A model generated the notes under the pieces. The model was given only the letters and a program-made list of their open reading frames with translations, made no database searches and was not told the origin of the DNA. The translations under genes and the position numbers were made by a program. Of a DNA stretch of 43,338 bases, positions 41,447 to 43,338 are shown in pieces. Every line of letters starts with the position of its first letter. The first letter of the stretch is position 1. This DNA is from Cudoniella acicularis. Taxonomy: Eukaryota > Ascomycota > Leotiomycetes > Helotiales > Helotiaceae. Location: assembly GCA_013054445.1 (NCBI GenBank), contig JAAMPI010000320.1:1-43338 (forward strand), read 5' to 3'.

Positions 41447-42723
41447 TCACAATGCCACATAGGCACGTTTGCCCAGGAATTTGCAACGTATAGATGAGAA
41501 GATACGCCCGAGACCACATGCGCTATACTCCACTCGAAGCTCTTCCAATTTGTTTCTGAGACGCTGACTGACGCCCCTCTTAATCATTTTCGGTGTCTCC
41601 CCCGGGATTGTTCGATGGAAAGCGACATTTTGCCCAAAGTTAAGGTGGCCTGCACCGACCCGCAACACCTGCAATACCTGAACAACCCTATTTTCGTGTC
41701 AGCAAAAGTCGAATGGCAGAGAAGTGAACTAACCAGATACGCGTTTCCTTTCCCCAATCTTCTTTCTCGTCTTCTAGATTCCTGTTCTCCTTCTCCTCTA
41801 CAATGAGGACTTTCTGGCCTACTTTGATCGTCTGAACGACTCTCAGGACTTCTTTGGAGAGGCGCTGTTGTGTGCCTTGATGGTCGTCATACCAACCATC
41901 GTAATCAACGAAAAGAGTTATTAGCCTGTCTTCTTCAAGAGGCAATGGTAGGCTAAGACTCCTTATTAGAACTGCTCAAGGTGATTGCCAGGAATATCTC
42001 ACCACACATTGGCATCCCCTATGAGTTTCTGGGTAGTAGACCCTGTCACGACACCGCCGAGTTGAAGTCTCACCACGTCCCCATCGACCAGCTTCCGATC
42101 ACTGTACCCCTTCTGCAATTCGTACACGCCGTCACCAAGAAGAGTTATATCAGATACCTTCATGCTTCGTGACGCGGTGCGAAGACCCTGGAGAAAGTTA
42201 GCACTGTTCACGCCGCAATCTAGAATTATCGTACCAAGTTTGACTGGAACCCAATTAGAAGTAAGGTCATCAATTTACTGATCAATTCAGCGACATCCAA
42301 GTTGTCAATGTATTCATTGGTGATGGCTTTGGACTTGTAAAGAGCGCTGAGTATGGCTTGCAAGTCGAAATACCTAAAGCAACTCGAACCCGTAATACTA
42401 AGAAGAGAACCGAGTTTATTGAGATTATCAATTGCCGTGCCCTCGTGGTCAAATTTGAGTTGGTGGACATCCTCGAGGCCGCCAGCAAATATGAACACGC
42501 GTCGTACAAGTCTAATAAAATGAATTTGTGCTTTGCGATTTTGGCATTCTGCGGATGCGGCCTTGAAAAGATCGGCAGAATCTTTCTGAAAGGCTCGCAG
42601 CACTTTATCTTGGTTTTTCTTGAGGAGTTGGATGGCCGAGGGGCCGTTATAGTCTTCGAGTAAACTTAGAGCGAGTAATATAAGACACAAGGGAAATTTC
42701 TCCCGAACCGGAGGACTAGATTC
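41447..42723 (-). CDS. Unknown fungal protein, paralog 2 (four exons, 5' end uncertain)
   Basis: Exons on the minus strand: 42,723-42,279, 42,219-42,003, 41,952-41,734 and 41,687-41,447. Introns are 59, 50 and 46 nt, and phases close to the TGA at 41,447. The first exon (SAIQLLKKNQDKVLRAFQKD, QIHFIRLVRRVFIFAGGLED, FRYFDLQAILSALYKSKAIT) has no ATG in frame. A stop at 42,724-42,726 sits inside CATTAG, a possible splice acceptor, so a 5' exon may be missing. The middle exons read MKVSDITLLGDGVYELQKGY, SDRKLVDGDVVRLQLGG and LITLFVDYDGWYDDHQGTQQ, then VLRVVQTIKVGQKVLIVEEK, matching the gene at 32,795-33,755. The last exon is basic (RLRNKLEELRVEYSACGLGR). Function unknown. Confidence 0.58.
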
Positions 42724-43338
42724 CTAATGACGGTCAGTATTATAGCTCATAAACAAAATAAGTAATGGGATTACCAGTATGTCGTTGCTCAAGATGGCCT
42801 ATTCAAGTACTGTTGCTAGGGATGGTGGGGCGATTGAGCGAAGGCATAATTTGACTCCCTTACTACGTCGAGACCGAATTGCCTTAAGGGCGTTTTTAAA
42901 GGAAGCGGACATAGGATCTTCTTCTCGCCCCCTATATACCATACACATCCACTTCTATCTTCGTTGGTTACGTCGGATCGTAACCGAACAGGAATTCGAA
43001 TTCAGCCTTGTCGAGGAACAGGAAATTGTGACCGAGAAGCCACGGAATACATGATTTATCAACGATAACTTCGTAATACCCGTCGAGTCTTTTCCCAAGA
43101 ACGTATATTCCTAGTGTTGACGCTATTTTGCCCTAGTCGGAATCTTCTACCTCAATTTCGTCTGTTCTCACATAGAAAAGCTTCTATGGATTGTTGCTTA
43201 GACGTGTGTGGAAAAGCTGACTGATGTCAAGAAGGGTTCGCTTATATTTCTATCAGTAATAGTGAGTCCGGGGCTCAGCCTGGGTAGCCTCTTACCTGCT
43301 CAGCCTTATACGTGACCTTGGCCTTATATTTGACCCTA
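42724..43338. other. Window end: TA-rich DNA with a probable gene remnant
   Basis: On the minus strand over about 43,175-42,960, a frame reads RTDEIEVEDSD, GKIASTLGIYVLGKRLDGYY, EVIVDKSCIPWLLGHNFLFL and DKAEFEFLFGYDP, then meets stops. The pattern and the rising TpA content suggest a mildly RIP-mutated gene. A 91-codon plus-strand frame (42,779-43,054) covers the same DNA and is probably its shadow. Confidence 0.35.

Overview
The window looks like an accessory region of a filamentous ascomycete (Pezizomycotina). Protein genes have several short spliceosomal introns (46-59 nt, GTAAG/GTGAG donors, CTAA-type branch points). The protein families are fungal (2EXR, fungal F-box, fungal GNAT, patatin-like phospholipase). 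The left two thirds carries the mark of repeat-induced point mutation (RIP): TpA is in great excess, CpA and TpG are depleted, CpG is kept, and reading frames are broken almost only by TAA/TAG where CAA, CAG or TGG would fit.

Bases 1 to about 29,650 are a RIP-degraded block. It is not mainly classic transposons but a graveyard of protein genes whose frames can still be followed. It holds two paralogous F-box genes, a J-domain chaperone-like gene with an intact intron, a DHA1-type MFS transporter, a 2EXR protein, a small MADS-like protein, a ferric-chelate reductase and a large patatin-like phospholipase. Several unknown proteins are also there, one with a 23-codon repeat and one of about 620 codons with a coiled-coil tail. 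A ferric reductase and a patatin-like phospholipase 3 kb apart in the same direction is a combination reported as recurrent cargo of fungal giant Starship elements. I see no captain recombinase in the window, so that reading is an inference.

Bases 29,865-32,142 are a complete 2,278-bp DNA transposon of Ginger type (a gypsy-like integrase carried by a TIR element). It has 63/83-bp terminal inverted repeats, a perfect 4-bp target duplication (TGAA), H2C2 zinc-finger and DDE regions, and a C-terminal CXC-like cysteine cluster. Its gene is broken by two stops and a one-base frameshift, but it is much less mutated than the DNA to its left.

Bases 32,150 to about 42,720 have ordinary composition and hold five multi-exon gene models: two members of one unknown paralogous family that share intron positions (32,795-33,755 and 41,447-42,723), an unknown gene with a TATA box (34,165-34,801), a large 890-residue protein with a TPR-like C-terminus (35,589-38,412), and a 250-residue GNAT acetyltransferase (39,454-40,302). 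In all five the splice phases close exactly. The last 600 bases become TA-rich again. No rRNA, CRISPR or secure tRNA was seen.

All boundaries inside the RIP block are approximate. All family calls come from reading translated motifs by eye.
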